Shown piece by piece: positions 13,036 through 27,440 of a stretch of 64,000 nucleotides of DNA (its first letter is position 1; every line of letters starts with the position of its first letter). The stretch lies in contig BQKZ01000096.1 of the NCBI GenBank assembly GCA_036244855.1, forward strand, positions 119,808-183,807, written 5' to 3'. The DNA is from Temnopleurus reevesii (taxonomy: Eukaryota; Echinodermata; Echinoidea; Temnopleuroida; Temnopleuridae). The translations under genes and the position numbers were made by a program. The notes beneath the pieces are model-generated. The model saw only the letters and a list, made by a program, of their open reading frames with translations, ran no database searches and was not told the origin of the DNA.

Positions 13036-13364
13036 TTATTCTCTACACCTTATCTATGTTGTCATTTTACTCTGTAATATAACATGTGACACTGTACTTA
13101 TGGGTAATTCAATTAAAAAAAGGATGGAATGTTAAATGGTATGGGGTGACCCTGGACTGGGTGCCTCTTGCATTACATACCCTGGAATCCATCTGCTTAC
13201 CCAAGGAGCATAAATAAATTCAGACCTCCTAAAAATTGGTGTTAATGTTCAAATTCTTTGAACAAGCATGAAATTTAGAAAAAAAACCTTTATAGTACTT
13301 TGCGTGGTCCTTCGATTTTGGGTTACGCACAAAAACCCCTGAACTGGGTTCGATAATATGTCCT

Positions 13365-14110
13365 CATCTACTTAAGATCACATACATGTATGGTGTGTAC
13401 AAGGTTTTGGTTGAAGTGGTCCCACAATTTCAGTTTGAACTGTACGAGTCCTTTTAACTAGAACCACATGGATGGGTCTGGTGCTATGTCCACATCTACT
13501 GAAGATAGTAATAGAGTAAAAAGTTTCAGGGTAGTCATGATGTGGTCCTGAAATTTTAGGTTTAAAAGTGTCATTTAAACTAAAAATATCTTGATGGGGG
13601 ATTGGTGTGAAATGTCCATATCTACTGGACATAGGAAAATGACTGTACAGGTGTTTTTTTTTCTGAATGGTCCTAGGATTTCAGGTTGAAAGGTACATGT
13701 CTTTAGACAATGAAACATCTTCGTGAAGATTAGTGATATGTACATATCTACTGAAGATAGCAAAAGGATTGTACAGGTGTTTTGGTCTGATCGGATGTTG
13801 AACTGTGTTTGTCCTTTAAACTACAGACATCTGGAAAAGCATTTATGCTTGGATTTCATTTTATGCATCTACATGAGGAGAATTGACAAGATGTCTCCAA
13901 CTTATTGAATGGTATGTTACAACAGGACAAATATGGTCAGTTGCCAACTTCCTCATAAAAATTTATACACCTTATAATCTTCGGACCCCTTCTAAGATTT
14001 ATTTTGAGCGTTTTTCATTTCAGGTTGAACTGTATAGTATCTCTGGAAAAAAAATGGAGTAGGTATGGTAATGTGTCCACATCTACTGTAGAAAGCATAT
14101 GAGAGGTTAT
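13365..14110. repeat. diverged tandem repeat, unit about 126 bp
   Basis: The phrase CATATCTACTGAAGATAG or a variant recurs at about 13365, 13493, 13617, 13743 and 14080. Each is followed by GTACAGGTGTTTTGGT-like and TTTCAGGTTGAACTG-like segments. The spacing is 124-128 bp in the first four copies, with more decay later. Confidence 0.75.
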
Positions 14111-17100
14111 CTTTGGGAAGTGTGAAATTGAGTTGAACTGTTGCAAAATAATAGAACAAATATAAATTTGTGAAAAACCTCTTTTAAAATATTTTGATTG
14201 CTGTTTTTTCAATAAAAAGAATGAATTTGATTTTTCTTTGAAATATTGAAGAAATAAAAGCATTTCCTTTGTTTTTGTGTATTCCTGTTCATTTGAAAAA
14301 TTCAGATTGCTGTTCAGTTGAGAATTTAAAGCACTTCATAAGATTTTAAAAAAAAATGAGAATATAAAATCTGCAATAATGCATCATTTGATCATTAGTA
14401 TAAATATTAGCTTATTTTTTTTAGAGATATTCTACCTTCTTAAAATTCAACTGACAGAAACCAGTACATGTAATGCAAAAGGCCCTGATTTTTATAAGAC
14501 GTTGAAAAAAAAATGCAAGAAAAGTTGAACTTTGCCAGTTTCTGCAAGGGACAGGCTTTGAGTTTGTTGTCAAATATATCCGATATACCAATCAATGATG
14601 TAGATAGCCGAGGGGAAAACACTTTCCGGAGGAAATCCATCAGAATTCTGCGGATTTAATTTCTCCAGAGTATTGATCGAAACTTCCAGAATTGTACATG
14701 TTAGAAACAAATGCCATCGGCTAATGTTTCTTTTGCCATACAATCAAGTCTTCCGAGCTTTGTCTTGAACGAATCTCGCATGAATTGCATGTCAAATTAT
14801 GAAAAGCAATATCCTGAAGAATAATCATGGGACAACTCTTTACAATTACCAGATCTAAGCATATAGTTATGATTTAAAAAGAAACTGAGGCACAAGATTT
14901 GCAAATTATGCCAACAATATTACTCCAGAGGATGAAATCAGTAAAGTAAAACACAGAGGAGAATTTGTACCCTTTTTCGTGGTTGCGACGTATTTCAAAA
15001 GTAACCAGGATTCTCTCACGAAAGATGGCAAATCCAAATGGGAGCAATGGAACAATCGTCTCTCAAATGTTGCAAAGAGTCTTGTAGCGATGCTGAAACC
15101 ATTACTAGGTCAGATTACAATGCATCGTAAAGAGGAAACATAGTGAGAACTGGACGAGGGACATATCCGAGTGAGCGATGAACGTAAACAGCAAACCGCA
15201 GACATCCTGAGAGGTTAACAGACAAGATAGAATAACCCAATGAAAGCGGTCTCTTGCCAATATACGCATGCTAAGCGTTCAAAAACCACAGGAAGGGGGA
15301 GAAATTTCTCCCATTCGCATTCTGCTTTTCTTTCATTCCAACTAGAAGCCGGGTACCTGGGATAATAACATTCCAGCCATCAAGTCAAGTTGAAGCACAG
15401 GCTAAGACAAGGATTGGAAATGGACGGTGACCTTCAAAATGCATATCAAGACTCAATCGACTTAGCTGTGGAGTGCAGTCAAATTCTACAGGCGAAACAA
15501 GCAGGGAAGATCCATCGAACATGAAGCTGTTGGATATCGTATCAGGATACTTCAAAACATTTGCACATGGCATACTCCATAAGGCCACAAGGTAGCGTGT
15601 TAATCGTGATCATCCATCATCATTATCATCATATCCATCATATCATCTCCCATGATGCTTTGCAATGATATCTAATGCATGCTGGGTAGCAAGGTTATTA
15701 TTTAAAGGAACATGAGTCAATCTGGTCGATTTGCAAACTGGTATTCGTTTTCCAAGCTCCACATTGTCATTCGCATCATTCCTCAGCTCCGTTGTTCATG
15801 TCAGGTTATTTCAAAGGCATAGACCAACAAGTGCTATTTGCGTGAATGTATGTATGTGCACTGCACGACGGCAAATCTGCTTCGACCCTACTAATACAAA
15901 TCATGATGCAAAGAGCTTTAAAATTAAAATTAAACTCAATCTCATTCTCACATCAAGCATCCTGATGCCAGAGACATCGCCTCTCACCGCTTCATAACAT
16001 CCGACTTGCGTTAACTTGATGGTGACATTTTGGGGGCTTGTCCGGGAACCAAGGCCAATCATGTCTCTGGCAGGTTAGCTATCTGGAAGAGTCTAAGAAG
16101 AGAGCTTTCTTGTAAGGATCAACCTAGATGAACATGCAAGGGATAGAGGGCTGTGTGTGATACTTGCAGCAGGTGTGTTGTGGCAGTCAATCCCAAAAGA
16201 AAGGAAATATGCCGGTGGCCCATCACGTCTGGAGATCAGTGATGGAAAATCACAAAACATAAAAACTCAGATGTCGTTGATAACAGCTGCACATATTGGG
16301 GGATAACATCTATATAGTGAGGGAGTACAGTCCATTCACGAGTACAGCAGCCATTAAGGGGTGGTTTTTTCATTTCTTTCCTTGCAAATTGTTCCATTTT
16401 TTAACACTATCCTCAAATTCCGCAATCCAAAGGAGGGTGCTAACATACAGCAAGATTTCATTTAAAAAGCCAGGCATAAAAAAATACCATCGGATCACCA
16501 TTATCAATCAGGCAAAAATATCTGCAGTCTATTTTTTTTTAAAGTACGGTTGATATCATTGATATAACTTTCAAAAGGTGCACCAGAAATCAAATACATT
16601 CATCACAAGAAAATAAAATCATATATATACAAAAATGTAAGGACACATACACAAGGCCATATGTTGATTGTGTAGCATCAAGCTGTTGTCATAGATACCA
16701 GGCAAACCTACATGTTCTTGCAATTCAATCACTCCACTAAGGCATCAATCCTGACAAAGGATTCTACAAAAAGGATAAGCCTATCGGGATTCTTGCCTCG
16801 CTACATAATTCTTCTTAAATGGTGTTTGATTAGAAATCACCTTCAAGTTTGAATCGTCAAACAAAGCATGTTGTCATTTTAAATGTTCTTGCAGAAAGTG
16901 GCAAAGTTCTTTAAAGGGGGTGAAAAAATTTTCCCTAAAATGGGGACGACCCTGGAGAGCTATTATATCTTACATCACAAACTAAATAATTGTGTGTATC
17001 CATTACCGTAAGATAAAATACAATTTGAAATCAGCAATAAATGGAACAGTTGGGGAATGAGCATTAAGAAAAATAAGAGAGGGTATTCCACGAATCTTCG

Positions 17101-18164
17101 TTATTGCCAACGAGTTCTTCAAAAAGTGTTGCCAATTTTGACAAGTAGCTAACTTACCCCTCACCTATTCCGATACACGGCCCATGCTCGGGGCAGGCTA
17201 CACGTGCCATTTTGGATGTTCAATGATCAACAACCCATTTGTGATGCTAGCCTTCGACAACATTCATGGTCTGACCGAAAGAAAATGGGTGTGGTTTTGT
17301 TTGTTTGTTTGCTTGTTTGGGTGTTTTGTGAGAGAAAGAAAACTCATCGATCATTGGGCCAAACCATAAGTCTAAACACACTAGGTAGGTATTATCTAAC
17401 AGAGCTTTTGGAAGAAAATCAGATGGTCTCTTTTTCTCTTGAAAAGGATAAAAAAATCAACAAGCCTTTCATTTTGGTCACTTTAAATAATTGTTTTGAG
17501 TTCCAAGACAAACATTCTGAAAGCCATTTACTGCATTGCTATCTATTTTTCTTCATTTTTTTCTATTAGGGCAAGGGATGAGACCTTCCCATCTCATATT
17601 ATTGTTTGAGAAAACTAACTTTGAATCATAAAGTCTTCTTTTTGAGAGTATATGGAGTAAAGTAAAACAGATAATTGTTAAAAAGGCTGTTGTTTCATAT
17701 TCCAAAAGAATATTTCGTTTTCAAACATTGAGAAGTTGGGGGTAGGAAGTTGATCAAATTGGGCTTGAAAATGTTTGACTTGGCTTGGTCAAATGATATC
17801 ATGATGATTATCTAATGAACTTTCTATGGTTAGCATGAAAGTAGTATTATTATTCCAGTAAGTACTCATCAAGAAGAAAAAAAAATTGTCTCAACACGAG
17901 GCACTTCCAGCGTATACCATGCAGGGCGTGGACAACAGACATCACCCCAACCAGAACAAACATACACTGGCCAAAAAAATATCAGGTCACATTTTTTGGC
18001 GCCCGTCCTCGTTCCCCAGTGAGCAAATAAATAAATAAATCAGGGAACTCGGACAGACGCAGGATTATAATAATAAAAAAAATCAACAAATTAAAACCAA
18101 TGTAGAGAAAAAAATAATGAGTGGTGGTTACTATAAAGAAGTATAAAATCTTACGACGGAAAAA

Positions 18165-18170
18165 CATGCA
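18165..18170 (-). promoter_or_regulatory. UGCAUG Fox-binding site overlapping the 5' splice site of the 93-nt exon
   Basis: On the minus strand the donor reads GAG|GTGCATG. The TGCATG hexamer starts at the second base of the intron, so bound Fox protein should compete with U1 snRNP. This matches the known Fox autorepression mechanism on this exon in vertebrates; its use here is inferred. Confidence 0.8.
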
Positions 18171-18171
18171 C

Positions 18172-18264
18172 CTCAATTTTTCGCCCTTCAACAATAGTGC
18201 CGTTCAATTTCTCGCGTGCCCTGTCGGCGTCCGAACTACTTTGAAACGTAACAAAACCGAACCC
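18172..18264 (-). CDS. Rbfox: Rbfox RRM exon with RNP1, 93 nt (autoregulated-type exon)
   Basis: Encodes 31 residues from GFGFVTF (RNP1) through [23 protein letters not shown]. The two RNP1 phenylalanines that stack on RNA bases in human Fox-1 (F158, F160) are present. The exon is exactly 93 nt and phase 0 at both ends, so skipping removes part of the RRM without a frameshift. In vertebrates the matching exon is repressed by Fox protein itself, giving a dominant-negative isoform that cannot bind RNA. Here the acceptor reads atgcatgcag|GGG and the donor GAG|GTGCATG, so Fox-binding hexamers lie at both splice sites (listed separately). An assembly gap lies about 230 bases upstream in the preceding intron. 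Confidence 0.97.
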
Positions 18265-18267
18265 CTG

Positions 18268-18273
18268 CATGCA
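18268..18273 (-). promoter_or_regulatory. UGCAUG Fox-binding site at the 3' splice site of the 93-nt exon
   Basis: On the minus strand the acceptor reads catgcatgcag|GGG. The TGCATG hexamer ends three bases before the exon, in place of part of the polypyrimidine tract, so Fox binding should block U2AF access. It pairs with the donor-side hexamer to bracket the exon. Confidence 0.8.
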
Positions 18274-18476
18274 TGGGAAGATAAACAGACAGATAACATG
18301 CAACACATTATATAGTTTGCTCATGCAAAGATCTTTCTCAAGGTTGGTTGTTGTTGATGTTGTTTTAAAATGGTTTTGTTTCTTCAATGGAGAGAAAGAG
18401 AGAAAACACTGGTTATTCAACAGATTTTCATGGTTATTTTGTCATTGTTCTTTGGAGTTGTCGTGACCTGTAAATG

Positions 18477-18517
18477 GGGGGGGGGGGGGGGGGNNNNNNN
18501 NNNNNGGGGGGGGGGGT
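18477..18517. other. assembly gap inside a poly-G run
   Basis: Seventeen G bases, twelve N bases (18494-18505), then eleven G bases. The true homopolymer length is unknown. Confidence 0.98.
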
Positions 18518-21500
18518 AGAGGCACAGCAGTGAGAAGGAAAGAGAGTTATTTCAAATGGAATGAACAGTGAAAAAGAATTGAAGAAGTTTGTTAGTTGAT
18601 GTAAAGCAAAGCAAAGCAGAGCATATGTTAATATGGAAAAGGAAAAGCATCTTGGATAACTTCAATATATCAAATAACAGCTTCAATAGAATTCAAAAGT
18701 AATCAATTTGAAATAAATTAATAACAAGAACAGAATTTCTCAACAATCGATATATCTTTAAATGAATCTTTCACTTATAATAATCATTGATTGAAGAGGT
18801 AAATAAAAAAATTCCCATCTAACAATAATAGCCATTTACATGATTTCCTAACTCTATATCGGACAAAAGGCCCTGGAAAGTTCCAACAAAATATACATGA
18901 GTACAAACTGACTTCGGTATGACTTATTCCAAAAATTAAAAAATTAAAAAAAATTGATATTCATTTTGGTTTCATTTTTAAAAGAAAATATCTTAAATAT
19001 CAGGTGCTGGTGCAAGAGGGTGAGGAGCAAAAAAGCAAAGCATGAATGATAGGAAAAATGCAGGACACTTTGAAAGTAGAAAATATCTATTACTCAATAA
19101 TGTAAAACGTCAGGTTGGTATGAAGAAAATCTTCTTGTATTTCAAAAGATTTTTAGAAAATTAAGAAGGAGCAGATGAATGAAGAGAGCTCAATGAAAAC
19201 TTTGGCAAGTGTTTAAAATAAAAATTAGAGAATAAATTTCTTTTCAAAATGTAATCACATTTTGTACTTCTATACTTAACATAATAAAGGAAACATTTGA
19301 TACATTTCCCTTAAATAAATCAAAGATGAAATTTCACAATAACAAAAGCTTATTCCATTGTGTATATTAAGCTAGCTATCAAAATTGATATAGAGAACCA
19401 CATGAATATTCATTGCAGAAAAAAATCAAAATTAATTTGTAATTATTACTTAATTTTTTTTCCCATTTGTTTTTGGTAAAAGAAGATGTGTACAAATGTG
19501 AAAGTTTGCAGTGTTGTGCTGTGCGGTGGAATATGGCTAAAAAACATAGAGAGAAGGAAAAGAAGAAAAAGGGGTGTTTGCAGTGCTGAATGAGAGAAGG
19601 GCGAATGGACGGAGATGAGCAAGGATAATGATGAAAAGGAATAAGAATTGTGAGGTAAAAAGATGATGGGGAGAATTGGGAAGGGATTTAAAGACGAGCC
19701 TATGAGGGGCCCCCTCTTATCAAATTGTATTAAGTGACTGGGTTTTTCAAATTGAAAATGCGATTTTGAAATAAATAATTGCTTTCTCATAAATCATCTA
19801 ATGGGGGAAAAAAGACATCTCCATGGAAAATTATGTGACACCTCAAGAATTTTTCTTCAAATTATTAATGATGAATTTATTATGAAAAAGGTCACTGATT
19901 CTAAAGCAAGGTGTCACCAAAACAAATTGATATGATACACATGACCAAAGTAATCACGTTCAAACTAAGAAATGGTATAAATCTTCTCACATGGAATGTC
20001 ACAATTACTAAATCGACTAACAATACAATTATATACATATACTTGTTAACAATGCCATCGCATGGAATAAGCATCAAATCTGGTGAAAGGTACATCAAAT
20101 TGCAGGATTATGTTACAACTTTGTGCATTATCACTGAAAATGCACAAATACATCAAAATATGTAATGGCAAAAATATCAAAATCAACTGGTCATTTTCAT
20201 CAAAAAATATTTCATTATATTTTCCTATGCATCTCTGTAGCAACATAATGCTTGGGGACCACGAAGAAGAGGAACAGACTTTGAAAAAAAGGAGAGGGAG
20301 TTTTATAAAAGAAGGGGAAAGGTTGGGAATCTTTCATCAAATGCAGAGGTCAAATCGTGCAGAGGTCAGAGTTCAAAGTGGAGGTCAAGAAGAAGAAGAT
20401 CGGATGAGCTCTAAAATGCAAAGTGCAAATGAATCAAAAGAAAATGGATGCATTAAAAAGAAATATCACAAAACATTCATTGAATGATAGCTAGCAATGT
20501 AACTTAACATATTCTTATATATTCTTTTAAGTTTTTCATTGAATACATGGATAAATAATGATTCAAAATCTCTTAAAATTTTGTTAAGTTCTTTCAATAT
20601 CAAAATTTATTTTCTAATTAATCAATAAGTATAATCTTTAACTTTATTTGACATACAGTAATATATCTATTTCTGAAGAATTTAAAATGATGAATAATTT
20701 ACACTTCAGATCAATTACAATTTCCTAAAATTTTACACATGATGCTGATAAATGGAATATGTAATAACCCGACATGATCAGATGAAACATATAAATGAGT
20801 TCAAATGTAATTCCAAAGCATCCAATCATGTGAATAAAACAAATGGTAAATGATGTACATTTTAGACACAACTGATTTTAGACAATTTTACTTTACAGAC
20901 ACGATTTATGAGAACACATTTAGAATGATTCCTCTCATACATACAAAAAGAGCCCTATCAGGAATACAATAGAATTCGTCCATATGAATAAATTGAGCAC
21001 ATTTACGAATTACATCATCTCTTTTCTATGAGTAACGATTTTGGTTCACAATAAATGACATGATATTTGATTATAAATGGACATGAATTGTATCAAAATG
21101 CATCAATGAGGCAAGGGGAAAAACACTCCAAGATACTGATTCTGAAGCTGACCTTCAAATAAAGTGCATGCAATATTTGTTGAAAAACACTTCCATTCTA
21201 TGACTTCGTACAGGTTTTAAGAAATGTATGTTTCAAAACAAATATTAATTGTTGAAATGGACAAACCATATCTCATTTACTTCTTGTAACTTACAGAGGA
21301 AAGTTGATTCGAGTTTAAACATCCTTTCTTTTCACACACCTTATAAGATGTGTCTTGTTTCTAGTAATTAAATGGCGGAAACAGATATTCAACATTTTAG
21401 ATTCCAGACTTCTCTGTCTCTTACTTTTCATTAAATTCAGCTCAAAGTTTTATGTGATAATCCGACGACAATTATTCTTTAGAAAGCCTTTTGAACCCTG

Positions 21501-24500
21501 CATGCCTGATCTTTTTCAACCTCCTTTCTTATACACCAAAATAGTATAATATATTTCAAAATATACAATCTTATTCTGCTTGTATGTCTTGTATCATAAT
21601 CTTATGTCATGTTCCGATTAAGAAAATAGATTAAATATACTGATATAATCAACAATATACCTATTTTCATAGCATTTCCCTTAAAAAACTTAATCATTGA
21701 AACTAACATACATGCTACACTGTTATTACTTAATCTCACTTCAATCTTACACGAATGTGTTATATAACAAATGAACCTACAATACGGACACATTGTTTCC
21801 TTCACAAATTTCATTCACATGTTAAAATTTACTATGAAATAACAAATAATTGAACACGTCCATGCGTTATATTTCAATTAAAAAAGCCTAAAATACCAGC
21901 AACTTCTTTGTCAGTTGCATTTACCTAATGAAGACCTATTGATGTGGATTTTTTTATATTTTACATTTTTAATTTTACAAGACAATATCTAATCAGCTCG
22001 CACGTAATTTCCAATTATCTACAATGTATGACAAAATTTAACAGTAAATACTAGCTTATCTGTTGATCTCTCTTTTCTGCTTTCCATCAAAGAGCCTTGG
22101 GAAAGATAATTTGTGCAGCTTATCAAAGCAAAAGTTGAATGATAATTGTGATAATTGATGGGGAAAAAGAGTGATTTTTGCAAATACAAGAGGATTTTGG
22201 GTGAGCAAAAAATGAGATGGAAAAAAGGTGATTTTCATTCACAGAAAGAGTGGTGTTGTGTGAAAAGCAAAAAAGGCGGCTGGCTAGACTATGAACAGTG
22301 GACTGAATAGAAAGAAAAGTGATGCCGCTAAGAATATCATCATCAGAATTTATTGAGAACTTCAAGTTTTGATGTGATTATAGGACAATATGTTTTTATA
22401 TACCTTGAGAAAATATCAATTTTTAATCAAACTTGGGGCTGAAGAGTAGGCTAGTATGTATACATATAAGAAATAAAGGCACACCATGCTACATTGTATA
22501 TTTGTTAGTGTTAACATGTTAGACTTAGTTTCCATGGAAACATGAACACCTCAAGAAAACAGCTGTTTGGTTATCAACTAAACAGAACACAAGAATGAAA
22601 ATGATTATTGTTTCATCTACAATGAATTGCCAACCCTTTTTATCACCCCCTTCTCCCCAAACCCATATCTTTGTTTAGAATCCAATGGTTGGTGACAACC
22701 ACTGGATGTTGTCGCAAGATCAGGCATGCATTTATGTGATAGAAACAAACGGTGGTCAGCTTCAGACATGTATGCAAGGAGCATTCAATCATTCAAGTGT
22801 TACTAAAAAAAATTTATCATGCCATTCCAAAGTTAGCTGGAGCTCTCCTCATACTTACACACAGCTTTAAAATTCTAATAGAATTATCATTTTTTTTTAA
22901 GATTATGGCCCCATCCCTGCCGCTTCCCAGCACAACTAGAAACATTCTTCTTGTTTTCCAGTTCTATGAATTTGTCCTATATAAAATCAAACTACCATTG
23001 ATCTTTGTAAGGTGAAATATTCTAAAATGTATGTTAACATTAGCAGTGGCTTTTGACATATAGTCATACATTATGGATGTCTGAGCAACATTTTAATTCT
23101 TTTATAGGACCCTAAACATACAGAGAGGACTAACATCAAAGAAAAGTCTACATCACCATATTGTTCAAAGATATTTTCAATACTCCAAATCTGATTATGT
23201 ATGCAAACACATAACATTGCATTACCTCAGCATAGATTTTCTTGCAGAATTAAAATATAAAATATCCATTTAGTTAGGAACTTCAAACCTAGATTTGCAT
23301 TGCAATTAGTAACAAAGATTTCTTTGCTGTAAATTCAATAATAATCAAAATTGTATTCAACCTGCTACAGAAGCATTGAAAGGATAGATTCAGCTGCTAT
23401 ATAAATTTACAAATAATATTTTCATTAATCCCCATTTTTATTCCAATTACCCCTATGAGCTTCCTTCAGGATCCATTAGTTAATATGAATAATTGATAAA
23501 GGGATAATATTGTTAGTAACCCTTTACAAACAATAAATGAATAAGCTTCAAAGTAGAGATTAAGAAAAGAATTGCCAATTTGACCCTTGTTGCCATGGTA
23601 ACGAGGAGAGCTCCATCAATTTCACGATGCATCTGCTTTTGGTCAAGACATGCTTACAGGCAAAAAGAAAGAAAAAAATAACAAACACACGCCTTCTATC
23701 TTTTATAAACTTTGGCCATTTTGAATCGAAAAAAAAAATTGTGCCAATCCAGGCACTTGATGACTGATTTAATAAAAATGAAAAGAAAAAATAAAGAATT
23801 TTGATCTGCTGGATGAAGACGAGTGATACATAAAAAGACGCCATTTAAGTGCCTCCTGCTCCAGACATGGTCGACTTGAAAAAAAGTAAGTCTGGTCGCA
23901 TGCACACATACATACACTCATAAAAACAAACAAACAAACAAACATACAAACGGAAAGATGGATATTCAGACAAACAAACAAACAAGTTGTGACATCCATA
24001 ATTTCAGGCACATTCACATTCATTCATTCCAAATTCAGTTCTCAGTAATAAATAATTGATAAGTATTTTGTAAAAATTGAAATTCCTAAAATTCTATAAA
24101 CAAAAAAATATCGAAGTGGCACACAAGTGAAGAAGCATATTTATTGCTACATTGAATTTCAATTTGTTCAGTAACTTTTCTGGTGATTAAATAAAAATTA
24201 AGATTGCTGATTTCTCTTGATTTTCAATATTTCTGTTCAGATATTCTTCTTGTATGTTTCTCTTTCCTATAATTGACAAAATTCAAGAAACGAAAAGTGC
24301 CAAAATTGGAATCATGCTATCTTCTCCTGCCAAGTTGTATGCATCTGAATTTTTGACAAATTTGTGTTAAATCCCTGCGGCGACAATATGCGCAATTAAA
24401 ATGTCCATCAAACAATTTGCATCTATCCCCCTTGGCGATCGCAAGAGAGATAGCAGCCCGAGGTATAGATTCTTATCTTGTGTGCCACTTCCATTTCAAT

Positions 24501-25337
24501 CTAATTAATTTCCTGAAAAGGTGTTGTGTTTTTCACAGTCTATTAAGATAAAATAAAATCTTTAGAGTTTTCTCCTACTCCTTGTTTTTTTTTCTTCTAA
24601 ATTTGCATTATTTAATTTATTTAATTTAAACACTTTGAAAGCTGAAGTAATACTTCAGCACCTGTAGCATATATATTTTTTTCTTGTTTTTCTTTTTTTT
24701 TCGCTATGTATTTTCTTTTACTAATTTCTTTTGCTGATCAAAGTCTTCAGGTGGACTCTTATCCACTTTCCACCTGAAGTGAATATCTTTCATAGAACAC
24801 ACAGGCTTTTCTTTAAGAATTCCAGATGAGTGAATAATTTTTTTTTCAATTTTCATGGATTATAAAAAGCTAGTGATTTTTATAGCACACATGTGAAATA
24901 ACATAACACCTTTTCAGTACACTTCAAAATCTTTGAATTCATAATTTGAATGATCATTGTTTTGCAAAATAATTATATCCTCGATTCCGAAACAGATTTA
25001 AGATATCTGTAACTCTAACCACAATTTCAATACAAATTTTGATATTTATAAATGGAGTCTTCGATTTGAAGTATGCACTGCCAATTTAGAACTTCATCTC
25101 ATGACTCTTCTTTTTTTTTAATTTCTTTAATTGAATTCATTTTTCAAACAACAACAAATTGCATCAGAGAATAACAAAAACAAGACTTTATTTAAAAGAA
25201 CAAGACCTCAATTCTATGTTACACACACAAACCCACTGATCAAAAAGTTTCTTTCAATGATCATTCAAATTATGTTGGTTATATAATCACATAACACATA
25301 TAATACTAATGTGCTGTGTGTACAGACAAGTACATAC

Positions 25338-25391
25338 CTTGCTACCCCTCTCATTGAAGATAATCTCAACATCTAGAATGGTTCCAAAGGC
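25338..25391 (-). CDS. Rbfox: Rbfox RRM exon AFGTILDVEIIFNERGSK, 54 nt
   Basis: Eighteen codons in phase 0 encode AFGTILDVEIIFNERGSK, which leads directly into the GFGFVTF of the next exon. The vertebrate exon is also 54 nt and reads QFGKILDVEIIFNERGSK, so only two residues differ. The acceptor is cattctgtgcag|GCC and the donor AGCAAG|GTATGTAC. It forms the RRM beta2 strand and the beta2-beta3 loop. The intron upstream of it is almost entirely pyrimidine-rich in the transcript (see 25395-25860). Confidence 0.97.
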
Positions 25392-26488
<1,097 letters not shown>

Positions 26489-27109
26489 CTAATGAAATTT
26501 ATGAAAATGAAAAAGAGTTGAAGACATTAAGAATAATGGAAAATAAGGAAAATGAATTAACATTTTTCATAAATACTGATATGAAAGATACTGAAGAGAG
26601 ATATAAACAATAAGAGAGAAAAAAATTAATTATTTATATAACATATTTTACAGTGAATTTTTTTTTAAACTGAAACAGACAAATTCAATCTTTACTGATT
26701 TCTGTATACCGTAACTGACAGACAAGAGATGCATCTCATTCAATGCCAATTTTGTCAACAATAAAACAAAATCTATTTTGAAAACTCAGGTTAAGAAACA
26801 AACATCCAACTGGTGGTGACTTTCTGAGAAATATTTCATAAATTTTCACACCTCCATCCCACCCCTCCTTACTAAACCAGGACAGAAGCACGCTAGAATC
26901 ATCAGCTTTAGAAGGGTGGTCTAGTTTTGAAGTGGGTGCCTAAATGGACCTTAATGCAATCCTATTCTCCGTTCGAGATAAGCGTCAAGCTATCACTGAG
27001 TAAGGTAAGTCTTGGTGCATCTCACCATACGATACCCATGGGATCGGATGACACCTCATTACCATACAGAGGTGCCACTGGAAGTGACAGTCCCTTAATG
27101 CATCTCCCT

Positions 27110-27440
27110 CATTTTGTTCTCTTTTCTATCTTTCGAACGGCGACAGGACGTTTTAACCGTTCCTTTTTTCTATCTTTCAAGGGGCAACAGGACATTTTGA
27201 CTGTTGTTTTCTCTCTTCTACAGCTTTCAAGGGGCGACAGGAGGCTTTAACCGTTCCTTTTTTCTATCATTCAAGGGGCGACAGGACATTTTAGGACATT
27301 TTTCCTTTTTTCCCTTCTTACAACAAAAGACCACAACAGGACATTTTATCTGTTGTTTTCTGTTTTCCTTCTTTCCACAGGATGACAGGACATTGTATCT
27401 CAAGTTTCCTAGCTATTTCAAGGGTGACTTGATGCTTTAA
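27110..27440. repeat. tandem repeat, unit about 55-60 bp
   Basis: About six diverged copies of TTTCAAGGGGCGACAGGACATTTTAACCGTTCCTTTTTTCTATC are seen. GACAGGACATTTT-like cores occur at intervals. Open frames through it (FQGATGGFNRSFFLS-like) are repeat shadows. Confidence 0.8.

Larger units (their letters stand above)
9276..18171. other. Rbfox intron between the 93-nt and 73-nt exons
   Basis: Contains a MITE (12889-13035) and a diverged tandem array (13365-14110). Two GC-richer islands at about 10500-10680 and 14950-15330 stand out from the AT-rich background and may be regulatory. Nothing coding is supported. Confidence 0.6.
18265..25337. other. Rbfox intron between the 54-nt and 93-nt exons
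   Basis: AT-rich with an assembly gap at 18494-18505 and a purine-rich stretch at about 19540-19700. The stretch 24370-24490 is GC-richer and includes an AATTTGCAT octamer-like site. No coding exon is seen, although the gap could hide a little sequence. Confidence 0.6.

Noticed and set aside
20083..20487. 134-codon + frame with a charged C-terminal half
   Set aside because: Its upstream part is AT-rich, its first codon is ATG by chance in intron, and no family is recognisable.
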